Part shown: positions 6,333 through 12,028 of the stretch, in pieces
How positions within the stretch are numbered: position 1 is the stretch's first letter
How the letters are laid out: every line of letters begins with the position of its first letter
From: Candidatus Sungiibacteriota bacterium
GTDB lineage: Bacteria; Patescibacteriota; Minisyncoccia; Sungbacterales; JACQCQ01
Direction of reading: 5' to 3'
Assembly (NCBI GenBank): GCA_016181565.1
Contig: JACOZA010000029.1
Coordinates: 1 to 13,459, forward strand
DNA length: 13,459 bases
The notes under the pieces: generated by a model
The model's input: only the letters and a program-made list of their open reading frames with translations
What the model was told of the DNA's origin: nothing
Database searches by the model: none
Position numbers and translations under genes: made by a program

Positions 6333-7133
6333 TTGCTTCTCCCCGGCGGTGAGACCGAGCTGGCTCCGGGGAATCTCCCAGAGTTGCTCCGCGTCGCGGA
6401 CGGCGCTAATGATCGCGCCGCCGCCGTCCGAGCCGCTCGCCTCTCCGCGGGCGATCATCCCGCGATACAAGGCGATGTAGGCCCGGTAGTCCGTGACGAG
6501 CGCAGTCCGCATGGCATTGGCCGTGGTGCCAATGTCCGCGGGAGAGAGTTTCGCCCCCTCCATAACCCAGAGAAGGCGCTGCATCACCTCCCCTGGGTCG
6601 TCGAATCTCCACGAGCCTTCGCCACGACCGCAATCCGCATTCCGATCGGCGTGCGGCCGGCGGTAAACTGTGAATAGAGTGGCCGCGGCCTTCTTGGAGG
6701 CCGCGGCGAACTCTTTCCAGAGCTCGACGCGCTCGATGCCGATCTCCTGCCAGCTGATTGGCAGGCGATCCTCGTGCTGCACATCAAGCCGCCCGAAGAC
6801 GGACGAACGCAGCTCGAGAAGCGCCTCGATCTGCGAGCAGAGGTCCGCGGACGGACCATAGACACCACCCTTCACGACGGCGGCCCAGTCGCTACCATGA
6901 CCGCTGAACCGCGCGATGGCCTCCTTGGCTACCGCAATGTCGCGGCCGCGCGTCTCGGCAAGATACATCTCTCGTCGCTGCTCGCGTTGCTTCTCGCCAG
7001 CCTGTACGTCCTCCTGCACCGCTGGCGCCGCGACTGCGAGCTTTGGCGTTTCGGCCTTAGGCGCCTCTTCCGCCGGCTGCGATGTGCAGCCCCACGCGGA
7101 GAGTACGATGATGATGACTATCAAGGTTCTCAT
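6315..7133 (-). CDS. Putative lipoprotein of unknown function
   Basis: The product is 272 residues from the ATG at 7133. That start is preferred over an in-frame codon 12 positions upstream because a purine-rich ribosome binding site (AAAGGAAAA) precedes it and it places the signal peptide at the N-terminus. Residues 1-16 (MRTLIVIIIVLSAWGC) are a lipoprotein signal with a lipobox ending in Cys16. A Pro/Ala/Glu-rich linker (about 18-45) is followed by a mainly helical domain rich in Ala, Glu and Arg. I recognise no catalytic motif or family. The coding sequence is much more GC-rich than the flanking housekeeping genes, suggesting transfer. It is the last gene of a leftward accessory cluster and is bracketed by two copies of a hairpin-plus-45-nt module. 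Surface anchoring is inferred from the lipobox. Confidence 0.75.
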   Translation of the reverse strand: MRTLIVIIIVLSAWGCTSQPAEEAPKAETPKLAVAAPAVQEDVQAGEKQREQRREMYLAETRGRDIAVAKEAIARFSGHGSDWAAVVKGGVYGPSADLCSQIEALLELRSSVFGRLDVQHEDRLPISWQEIGIERVELWKEFAAASKKAAATLFTVYRRPHADRNADCGRGEGSWRFDDPGEVMQRLLWVMEGAKLSPADIGTTANAMRTALVTDYRAYIALYRGMIARGEASGSDGGGAIISAVRDAEQLWEIPRSQLGLTAGEKQILPER

Positions 7134-7187
7134 CAACTTTTCCTTTCCCGCCGCAATGTGGCGAACCAAGACATTTCGATGAACTCC

Positions 7188-7279
7188 CTCTCAAAACCCT
7201 CCAGCCCCAGTGGCTCGAGAGTTCGGTTGAAGTGAGGAGGGGGCGGATGAGATCTTCTCCATCCGTTCTCCCCCTCCTC
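7188..7279 (-). repeat. Hairpin-plus-core module, copy 2 (leader of the lipoprotein gene)
   Basis: The 45-nt core (7188-7232) matches copy 1 with five transitions. One base later a stem forms between GAGGAGGGGGCGGATG (7234-7249) and 7260-7279, with one 4-nt bulge. On the minus strand the hairpin comes first, then the core, then 55 nt to the lipoprotein ATG, so it lies in that gene's leader. The core can fold AGCC against GGCT. A regulatory RNA, a recombination site or a duplicated cassette border are all possible. Confidence 0.7.
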
Positions 7280-7362
7280 GTGGCCGATGGCATCCGCGAC
7301 AAATCTCGTTGGTACAAGTTGTCGCTGGCGCCTAATGACGTCGGCCCGCCAGTTACTTCCCG

Positions 7363-7379
7363 CTGCGCGTTATGCGCAG
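7363..7379 (-). terminator. Hairpin just after the frameshifted gene
   Basis: CTGCGC (7363-7368), loop GTTAT, GCGCAG (7374-7379) is a perfect 6-bp hairpin that begins one base after the stop of the leftward gene ending at 7381. It lacks a T-run, so it may be a weak or factor-dependent terminator, or a 3' stabiliser within the operon. Confidence 0.4.
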
Positions 7380-7380
7380 G

Positions 7381-7901
7381 TTAGTCCTCCCGGTCGTAAG
7401 AGCGGGCGATAAATTTACTCATCGCCACGATTGCCTCACGGGCAGCCGCAGCGCCGCCCACGCGGCGCTCCTCCTCGACCAACTCCATGAAGTTGGTCTT
7501 CGGGGGCGCCTCCCGCTCACTGTTGAGAAACTGGCGCATCTTGTCGAGGTCCCATGGGAACCTCGATGTCCAGTATGTCTCCTGCATGGCCCATTCGGAG
7601 GGCCTGAGGTTTGAGTCCAGTCCCTCGTTATTCAGGACAGAACTCTCGAATTCTACCGGGTGGGCGGCTGCCCACTCGGCGATCCGAGCGTCCCACCTCG
7701 ACAGGTGGGGGCAGATTGCGTGTGCCGGCCGCACACGTTCCGCTCGGTCTCCCGAGTCGGAACCAGAACCACACCCAGCGTCGACTCCCAACACCCATCA
7801 TCATTCACTAGGTGCACAGGAGTCCATTCTGCCCGGAACTTTCCCATCTTGTCTCTGATCCATCTGATTCTCATACCCGGACAATTCTCTACGACCCTCA
7901 T
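7381..7901 (-). pseudogene. Hypothetical protein gene split by a frameshift at a G5/C5 run
   Basis: Two overlapping leftward frames read like one protein. The upstream part starts at the ATG at 7901 (MRVVENCPGMRIRWIRDKMG) behind a good Shine-Dalgarno sequence (GGGAGGGAG) and stays open to a stop at 7653. The downstream part, open from 7794 to the stop at 7381, looks protein-like only from HLSRWDARIAEWAAAHP onwards and ends KFIARSYDRED. A one-base change in the C-run at 7707-7711 (CCCCC on the coding strand) would join them into about 173 residues. No family is recognised; it is Trp-, Arg- and Glu-rich with no membrane segment. Its ATG overlaps the stop of the preceding mini-ORF (TAATG). It could be a true pseudogene, a sequencing error or a programmed frameshift. 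Confidence 0.5.
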
Positions 7902-7975
7902 TACTCCCTCCCCACCCCAGTATCGGGGCTCCGAACATTTTTTCCGCCAACACACCATGTGCGGCGGCATTTCAT
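7901..7975 (-). CDS. Possible 24-aa mini-ORF in the leftward operon
   Basis: The frame encodes MKCRRTWCVGGKNVRSPDTG plus four residues. It starts 6 bases after the stop of the 38-aa ORF, and its TAA overlaps the ATG of the next frame as TAATG, a classic coupling arrangement. The G-rich stretch before the ATG could act as a ribosome binding site but lies very close. A competing start in another frame (ATG at 7970) would extend the next gene upstream instead. Function is unknown and coding status unproven. Confidence 0.25.
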   Translation of the reverse strand: MKCRRTWCVGGKNVRSPDTGVGRE

Positions 7976-7981
7976 TCCCCC

Positions 7982-8098
7982 TTACCGCAGGGTCAATTCT
8001 CCATCCGCGCCGAGCGCGAGGAGAAGGATGGCGGCGGCCGGCTGGCTGTAAAGACACACCAAGTATTTGCGGCCATCTATCACAGTGGTCTCCGTCAT
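7982..8098 (-). CDS. Small hypothetical protein (38 aa), first ORF of the accessory operon
   Basis: The product begins MTETTVIDGRKYLVCLYSQP and ends in a hydrophobic stretch AAAILLLALGADGELTLR. A purine-rich ribosome binding site (GGGAGAAGG) abuts the ATG at 8098. The beta-like N-terminus (VIDGRKYLVCLYS) and the short hydrophobic helix look like real protein, but I know no family. It is the first plausible ORF after the leftward promoter at 8457-8485, behind a leader of about 350 nt, and is followed within 6 bases by another start codon, which supports an operon. Confidence 0.4.
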   Translation of the reverse strand: MTETTVIDGRKYLVCLYSQPAAAILLLALGADGELTLR

Positions 8099-8107
8099 CC
8101 TTCTCCC

Positions 8108-8143
8108 GCCCTCCTACTCCGCCAGCTGGCGGATTCGGAGGGC
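8108..8143. repeat. TCCG-type palindromic hairpin, copy A
   Basis: GCCCTCC (8108-8114) pairs with GGAGGGC (8137-8143). Inside lies the perfect palindrome TCCGCCAGCTGGCGGA (8118-8133), with three bases on each side. The design matches copy B at 8392-8428. Confidence 0.65.
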
Positions 8144-8177
8144 AGGCCCTCTTTAGCGCAAAACTGTGGAGGGCAGA

Positions 8178-8211
8178 CCGTTTTCGTTTGCCCGACGGCA
8201 AACGAAAACGG
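8178..8211. repeat. Perfect 15-bp stem-loop
   Basis: CCGTTTTCGTTTGCC (8178-8192) and GGCAAACGAAAACGG (8197-8211) form a perfect stem with a 4-nt loop (CGAC). No T-run follows on either strand. It is either a transcription attenuator lacking a tail, a protein-binding palindrome, or an RNA stability element. Confidence 0.6.
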
Positions 8212-8391
8212 CCAGAAGAAGTTTATTCGATTTAACATTCGAAGAAAGCTCTCCTAGCCGTTCACGGTATGGCTTAAACCGCCGAAGCGGTACATATAAA
8301 TGTATTAATGCCACCCTTTATAGAACACTAGCCTCGCTCTCCTTCGAGTCTTTAGTTCTCCAAGTTTTCAAACTGCGATCCCGTCTGCTTT

Positions 8392-8428
8392 GCCCCGCTG
8401 AATCCGTCGGCTGACGGAGAAGGCGGGC
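8392..8428. repeat. TCCG-type palindromic hairpin, copy B
   Basis: TCCGTCGGCTGACGGA (8403-8418) is a near-perfect palindrome enclosed by a GCCCCGC/GCGGGC stem (8392-8398 and 8423-8428) with one bulge. The same architecture is seen at 8108-8143 with a different stem sequence, suggesting a dispersed family. Confidence 0.55.
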
Positions 8429-8456
8429 CAATCCGGTCATTCAGTCTTATGGTTGC

Positions 8457-8485
8457 AGTATAGCATACTATATAATGCTTGTCAA
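8457..8485 (-). promoter_or_regulatory. Near-consensus leftward promoter of the accessory operon
   Basis: On the minus strand a perfect TTGACA (8480-8485), a 17-nt spacer and TATACT (8457-8462) form the best promoter in the window. Transcription would start near 8450 and run left through the structured leader into the small ORFs. Confidence 0.8.
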
Positions 8486-8570
8486 TAGCTGGCACCGGTT
8501 CAAGCCATAAAATAATCATAAAATAGCTTATGTAAGCCAGAATATGTTATTCCGCGCCGGCTCCAAGCTC

Positions 8571-8596
8571 TATACGCTATCCCCTATCCGCTATCC
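8571..8596. repeat. CTATC-word repeat, related to the uvrC insertion
   Basis: The run CTATACGCTATC, CCCTATCC, GCTATCC is a tandem of CTATC words. Its 12-mer CTATCCCCTATC (8577-8588) is identical to 3946-3957 in the uvrC insertion. No ORF covers it. Confidence 0.5.
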
Positions 8597-8637
8597 ACGA
8601 TTGACCATCCCCCACGGCTTTAGTATTGTAAGGAGCG

Positions 8638-8973
8638 ATGCACTTCGCGACTAAGTTCCTGCTTCGGATCGGTGTCAATGTACTGGCGCTTTATCTGATT
8701 CCCCTCTTCCTGCCTGGATTTATGGTCGCGGCTGAATGGAAAGCGATGCTGGCCGGGGCGGTGCTCTTGGCTCTCGCACACGGACTCTTGAAGCCTCTCC
8801 TCCGCCTCGTCACATTTCCTTTCATTATCATTACATTTGGACTCTTTAATATTGTCATTAACTTTGTTCTGCTCGTTATCGCCGATAATCTTTCTCCCGC
8901 CATCACCATCGCGGATTTAAAAACAACTTTCATCGCATCAATTATTATTGGAATTCTCAATTCGATTATCTAA
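8638..8973 (+). CDS. Four-helix membrane protein, phage holin superfamily IV-like
   Basis: The 111-residue protein is almost entirely hydrophobic with about four membrane segments: roughly 8-28, 35-53, 57-83 and 93-110. It carries the pattern LAHGLLKPLLRLVTFPFIIITFGLFNIVIN, typical in its parts of the small membrane proteins grouped as mycobacterial-type four-helix phage holins (Phage_holin_4_2). Members are common in ordinary chromosomes and need not be phage genes. An AAGGAG ribosome binding site ends 2-3 bases before the ATG. secG follows 25 bp downstream on the same strand, so they may be co-transcribed. Function is unknown; a role in envelope biology is only a guess. Confidence 0.8.
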   Translation: MHFATKFLLRIGVNVLALYLIPLFLPGFMVAAEWKAMLAGAVLLALAHGLLKPLLRLVTFPFIIITFGLFNIVINFVLLVIADNLSPAITIADLKTTFIASIIIGILNSII

Positions 8974-8998
8974 TCTCTAAAAAGCGCTGTTGGATATT

Positions 8999-9232
8999 AT
9001 GAAGCTACTCGCACAATTCTTACCTATCATACAGATTGTTTTATCGATACTCGTGATTGTTTCGATCCTCCTGCAACAGCGCGGTGGCGGTCTTTCCGCC
9101 GCCTTTGGCGGAGATGGAAACATTTATCGCACCAAACGCGGCGTAGAAAAAATCATATTCCGCAGCACTATTGTTCTGGCCGTACTCCTCGCGCTTTCGG
9201 CGATTCTCACCATAATTCTTTCACTTCCCTAA
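8999..9232 (+). CDS. secG: Preprotein translocase subunit SecG
   Basis: SecG is the small accessory subunit of the SecYEG channel in the cytoplasmic membrane. From the ATG at 8999 the protein has 77 residues, the normal size; a TTG at 8990 in the same frame would add three. Two membrane helices (about 6-27 and 50-74) flank a glycine-rich cytoplasmic loop (QQRGGGLSAAFGGDG) followed by the family pattern YRTKRGVEKIIF. No strong Shine-Dalgarno sequence is visible. The stop is followed directly, with no spacer, by the ATG of the solute-binding protein, indicating translational coupling. Confidence 0.92.
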   Translation: MKLLAQFLPIIQIVLSILVIVSILLQQRGGGLSAAFGGDGNIYRTKRGVEKIIFRSTIVLAVLLALSAILTIILSLP

Positions 9233-10999
9233 ATGACACCAGACATTCAGATGCAGCCGGCGCCGGAAACGAAACCGCCGCTGCCCACTAATCCTTTCGG
9301 GGTTCTTTCCATCCGTGATTGGCTCTATCTCCCGCATCTTCTGGGGGGGCGCGAACGAGCACTTTTGGCGTTTTTTGTGGCGCTCGCGCTGATTTCCGGA
9401 TCTGCGGCAGCGATTTTAGGATTTATTAAAATCACGAAAGCCGCGCCGAAGGCCGGAGGCATATTTAGAGAAGGCGTGATCCGCCCGCCCGAACGCATCA
9501 ATCCTCTCTTTCTCTCGGACAACGATACCGACCGAGATATTTCAGCACTTATTTTTGGAAACCTTTTCTATTACGATGCCGACGATAAATTACAACCCGA
9601 AATTGCCGAAGAGTACTCCGTCTCGGAGGATGGCAAATCATACGTGGTGACACTGAAGAAAAACGTCAGCTGGCACGACGGCCAACCGCTCACCGCCGAT
9701 GATGTCGTCTACACCGTGAAAACCATTCAAGACCCAGCCTATAAGAGTTCTTTACGGCCCAATTGGCAAGGAGTCACTATTGAACGGCTGGGCGAGTATG
9801 AAGTCCGCTTCGTACTGCATCAGCCGTATTCTCCCTTTGTTCAGAACCTTGCTCTCCCAATTATCCCGCAGCACATTTGGAAACGAGTTCCTGCGGAGGC
9901 GGCCTTTCTGGTTGAAGCGAACCTGAAACCCGTGGGAGCGGGCCCGTACCGTTTTTCGAACTTTGAAAGAAATAGCGACGGAGTAATTACCAAGTACGTA
10001 CTGAAAGCGGTCGATACGTTTTATCTCGAAGGGCCGTACATCAAAACGATTGAGTTAAAAGTTTACAACACCGAGGAGGATCTTCTCAAAGCATTCCAAA
10101 ACGGAGACATTGACGGCATCAGCATTCTCTCGTCAAAGAACGTGGAGCGTGTAAAAAACCTGGGGGCAGCGGTTTCGGCAATACGCATCCCAAGGATTCT
10201 CGCGGTATTTTTGAATGAGGCGCATCCGGCGCTCGCCGACCGCGCGGTGCGCCAAGCACTGGCCATGGCCATTGATAAGCAAGAGCTGATCACAAGCGTT
10301 CTCGGCGGCGGAGCGACAGTCATTGAATCCCCGATACCTCCGGGCACATTTGGATATAATCCTGATATCCCGTCTGCCGACTTTGCTCCGGATAGCGCCC
10401 GCGCCATGCTGGAAAAAGCCGGCTGGCAGGATTTAAATAACGATGGTCTGCGCGAAAAGAAGCCTGCCAAGCGCGGTGGATCTCCTACCCCCCTGAAAAT
10501 CGTTCTTGCCACATCAGATTGGCGTGATCTTGCCGAGAGCGCCAACATGATTAAGAATTACTGGAGACAAATTGGCGTCGAGACTGAAGTAAAAACCATC
10601 CCGATTAACGAATTGGAATCGAGCGTTATCCGCCCTCGAGCCTACGACGCGCTGCTCTTTGGAGAGATTTTCGGCCATGATCCGGATCCTTTCGCCTTCT
10701 GGCATTCTTCACAGCTGAAAGATCCGGGTCTTAATATCGCCCTCTATCATTCGAAAAAAGTCGATTCACTTCTTGAAGAAGCCCGCCGCATGACTGACCG
10801 CTCGGCGACCGAAGCGCGTTACAGAGAATTTCAAGACGTCATTGCGGGTGACTTCCCATCAATCTTCTTATACTCCCCGGTGTATTCTTATGCTACTCGC
10901 TCGACCGTGCAAGGCGTAAACTTGAAGTCGCTGGTGCTGCCTTCGGAGCGATTTAACGCAGCGCGGCTCTGGTATATCAAAACTAAGCGTGTATTTTGA
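9233..10999 (+). CDS. Family 5 extracellular solute-binding protein (peptide-type), membrane anchored
   Basis: The 588-residue protein belongs to the SBP_bac_5 (OppA/DppA-type) family that captures oligopeptides or similar ligands for ABC importers. A cytoplasmic-looking Pro-rich N-terminus (1-40) precedes one membrane helix (about 43-65), so the protein seems anchored by an uncleaved helix rather than a lipobox. The binding domain starts near residue 75 (GGIFREGVIRPPERINPLF) and shows family features: LQPEIAEEYSVSEDGKSYVV, VSWHDGQPLTADDVVYTV, VGAGPYRF and AVRQALAMAIDKQELI. The gene directly abuts secG, and its stop overlaps a TTG start of pgi. No permease or ATPase gene is in view, so its transporter partners must be elsewhere or absent. 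Confidence 0.92.
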   Translation: MTPDIQMQPAPETKPPLPTNPFGVLSIRDWLYLPHLLGGRERALLAFFVALALISGSAAAILGFIKITKAAPKAGGIFREGVIRPPERINPLFLSDNDTDRDISALIFGNLFYYDADDKLQPEIAEEYSVSEDGKSYVVTLKKNVSWHDGQPLTADDVVYTVKTIQDPAYKSSLRPNWQGVTIERLGEYEVRFVLHQPYSPFVQNLALPIIPQHIWKRVPAEAAFLVEANLKPVGAGPYRFSNFERNSDGVITKYVLKAVDTFYLEGPYIKTIELKVYNTEEDLLKAFQNGDIDGISILSSKNVERVKNLGAAVSAIRIPRILAVFLNEAHPALADRAVRQALAMAIDKQELITSVLGGGATVIESPIPPGTFGYNPDIPSADFAPDSARAMLEKAGWQDLNNDGLREKKPAKRGGSPTPLKIVLATSDWRDLAESANMIKNYWRQIGVETEVKTIPINELESSVIRPRAYDALLFGEIFGHDPDPFAFWHSSQLKDPGLNIALYHSKKVDSLLEEARRMTDRSATEARYREFQDVIAGDFPSIFLYSPVYSYATRSTVQGVNLKSLVLPSERFNAARLWYIKTKRVF

Positions 11000-11853
11000 A
11001 ATTTGAAATACGTAAGGAATTATCCTCGAGCCACGTTATGGATCTAAAAACATTCAGCGGATTGCCCATCGAAATGGATGAGGGAATGAATCTCGTCTAC
11101 CCCCACACGGTCAGGGTGAAGCAAATGACCGCGCGGACATGCGCCGAGATGCTTCCCTTCCTGCAATCAGAAAACGTGACTACTCCCCAAAACACGATTT
11201 ATCGAGTCTACCATGAAGTGGCGATGATGGATGATACGGAAAGTATTCAAAAAACCGGTCTGCGGTATGATCTCACCGCAATCCAAGCCGGCGTATTTCA
11301 CTTTCGCGAAGGAGAGGATGAATTTTTCAGAACTGCCGGCCACTATCACCCGCGCATCGCGGAGATCGATTATCCGGAGGTCTACGAAGTTCTTGCGGGA
11401 AGGGGCCGGTGGATTATTCAAAAATATGGGGCCGAACCCTCGCTGCTGGAAGAGGTTTACTTGGTTGAGGCGGGGCCGGGAGAGAAAATCTGCATACCGC
11501 CTAATTTCGGTCACATCACTATAAACGCCGAAAATGCGCCGCTTATTATCTCTAATGTCATTAAGGGGACCGTTGGCCATAATTATCGGCCTTTCCAGGA
11601 ACTTAAGGGGGGCGGTTATCGCCTCCTTGCCAGTCGCGATCCGAATATGATAGAAATAGAACGCAATGGGAACTACAGAAGTATCCCCGACCTCTTGAAG
11701 CTCAAACCGAAAAAAGACTGGTACCACGGATACTTCAATCCGGTGTATCGCACGCTTGCTACCGGGCCAGAGCAGCTTGTATTTTTAGAGAATCCCAAAT
11801 CATATAACAAAGAATTTTTTGCGATTGATCGGCTCTATAGCGAAATAAAATAG
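10996..11853 (+). CDS. pgi: Glucose-6-phosphate isomerase, cupin type
   Basis: This enzyme interconverts glucose-6-phosphate and fructose-6-phosphate using a metal-bound cupin barrel, unrelated to the classical PGI fold. The signature is GHYHPRIAEIDYPEVYEVLAGRG with metal ligands H116, H118 and E128, then IPPNFGHITIN with H173 (numbering from a TTG at 10996). That matches the His-His-Glu-His set of the archaeal-type family. The start is uncertain: TTG at 10996 overlaps the upstream stop by three bases and gives 285 residues, while ATG at 11038 gives 271. The protein is longer than the archaeal enzymes (about 190 residues), with an extra C-terminal region of roughly 70 residues. It ends the gene cluster begun by the holin-like gene and secG. 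Another cupin sugar isomerase function cannot be excluded. Confidence 0.85.
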   Translation: MKFEIRKELSSSHVMDLKTFSGLPIEMDEGMNLVYPHTVRVKQMTARTCAEMLPFLQSENVTTPQNTIYRVYHEVAMMDDTESIQKTGLRYDLTAIQAGVFHFREGEDEFFRTAGHYHPRIAEIDYPEVYEVLAGRGRWIIQKYGAEPSLLEEVYLVEAGPGEKICIPPNFGHITINAENAPLIISNVIKGTVGHNYRPFQELKGGGYRLLASRDPNMIEIERNGNYRSIPDLLKLKPKKDWYHGYFNPVYRTLATGPEQLVFLENPKSYNKEFFAIDRLYSEIK

Positions 11854-11884
11854 GTCTAACGCAAGATCAGCTGGGATGGTGGAA

Positions 11885-11915
11885 CCCCATACAAGAACTG
11901 ATGTTCTCTACGGGG
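11885..11915 (+). repeat. CCCC...GGGG hairpin in the D-loop position of the outer tRNA
   Basis: CCCC (11885-11888) pairs with GGGG (11912-11915), and AGAAC-TGAT-GTTCT (11894-11907) forms the tip. It follows directly after GTGGAA of the outer tRNA 5' half. CGGGGCAAGC after it resembles CGGGGCAGGC at 12036-12045 after the nested tRNA. Confidence 0.55.
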
Positions 11916-11944
11916 CAAGCTGGCAGATGCACCCCGTTAGAAAT

Positions 11945-12028
11945 GCCGCGGTGGCGGAATTGGCAGACGCGTACGGTTCAGAGCCGTATGTCCGTAAGGA
12001 TGTGTGGGTTCAACTCCCACCCGCGGCA
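11945..12028 (+). tRNA. tRNA-Leu(CAG)
   Basis: This is a complete class II tRNA of 84 nt. The acceptor stem is GCCGCGG (11945-11951) with CCGCGGC (12021-12027), and the discriminator A is 12028. The D-arm contains AATTGGCAGACGC. The anticodon arm is TACGG-TTCAGAG-CCGTA with anticodon CAG, reading CUG. The long variable arm is GTCC-GTAA-GGAT and the T-arm is GTGGG-TTCAACT-CCCAC. CCA is not encoded. The acceptor stem continues outward as a perfect complementary extension of 13 pairs (11932-11944 with 12028-12040). Confidence 0.97.

Larger units (their letters stand above)
8099..8450 (-). other. Long structured leader of the leftward accessory operon
   Basis: About 350 nt lie between the predicted transcription start (near 8450) and the first credible ORF (8098). 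They are filled with hairpins: two TCCGYCRGCTGRCGGA palindromes inside larger stems, a perfect 15-bp stem at 8178-8211, and around 8280-8305 two adjacent small hairpins, one being ACCGC-TTCG-GCGGT with a C(UUCG)G tetraloop on the minus strand. A 40-codon frame (8318-8440) overlaps one repeat and is not convincing. The region may be a structured RNA or a set of intergenic repeats. Confidence 0.45.

Noticed and set aside
6071..7279. Integron attC sites around the lipoprotein gene
   Set aside because: GTTAGGT and CCCTAAC words exist near 6263-6310, but their order and spacing do not match the RYYYAAC...GTTRRRY layout, and no integrase is present.
7660..8235. Rightward 191-codon frame
   Set aside because: Low-complexity, Pro/Ser-rich shadow of the leftward genes and hairpins; it spans the perfect 15-bp stem-loop and has no supporting signals.
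8318..8440. 40-codon leftward frame right after the strong promoter
   Set aside because: It overlaps the TCCG palindromic repeat, has no ribosome binding site, and reads like repeat-derived sequence.
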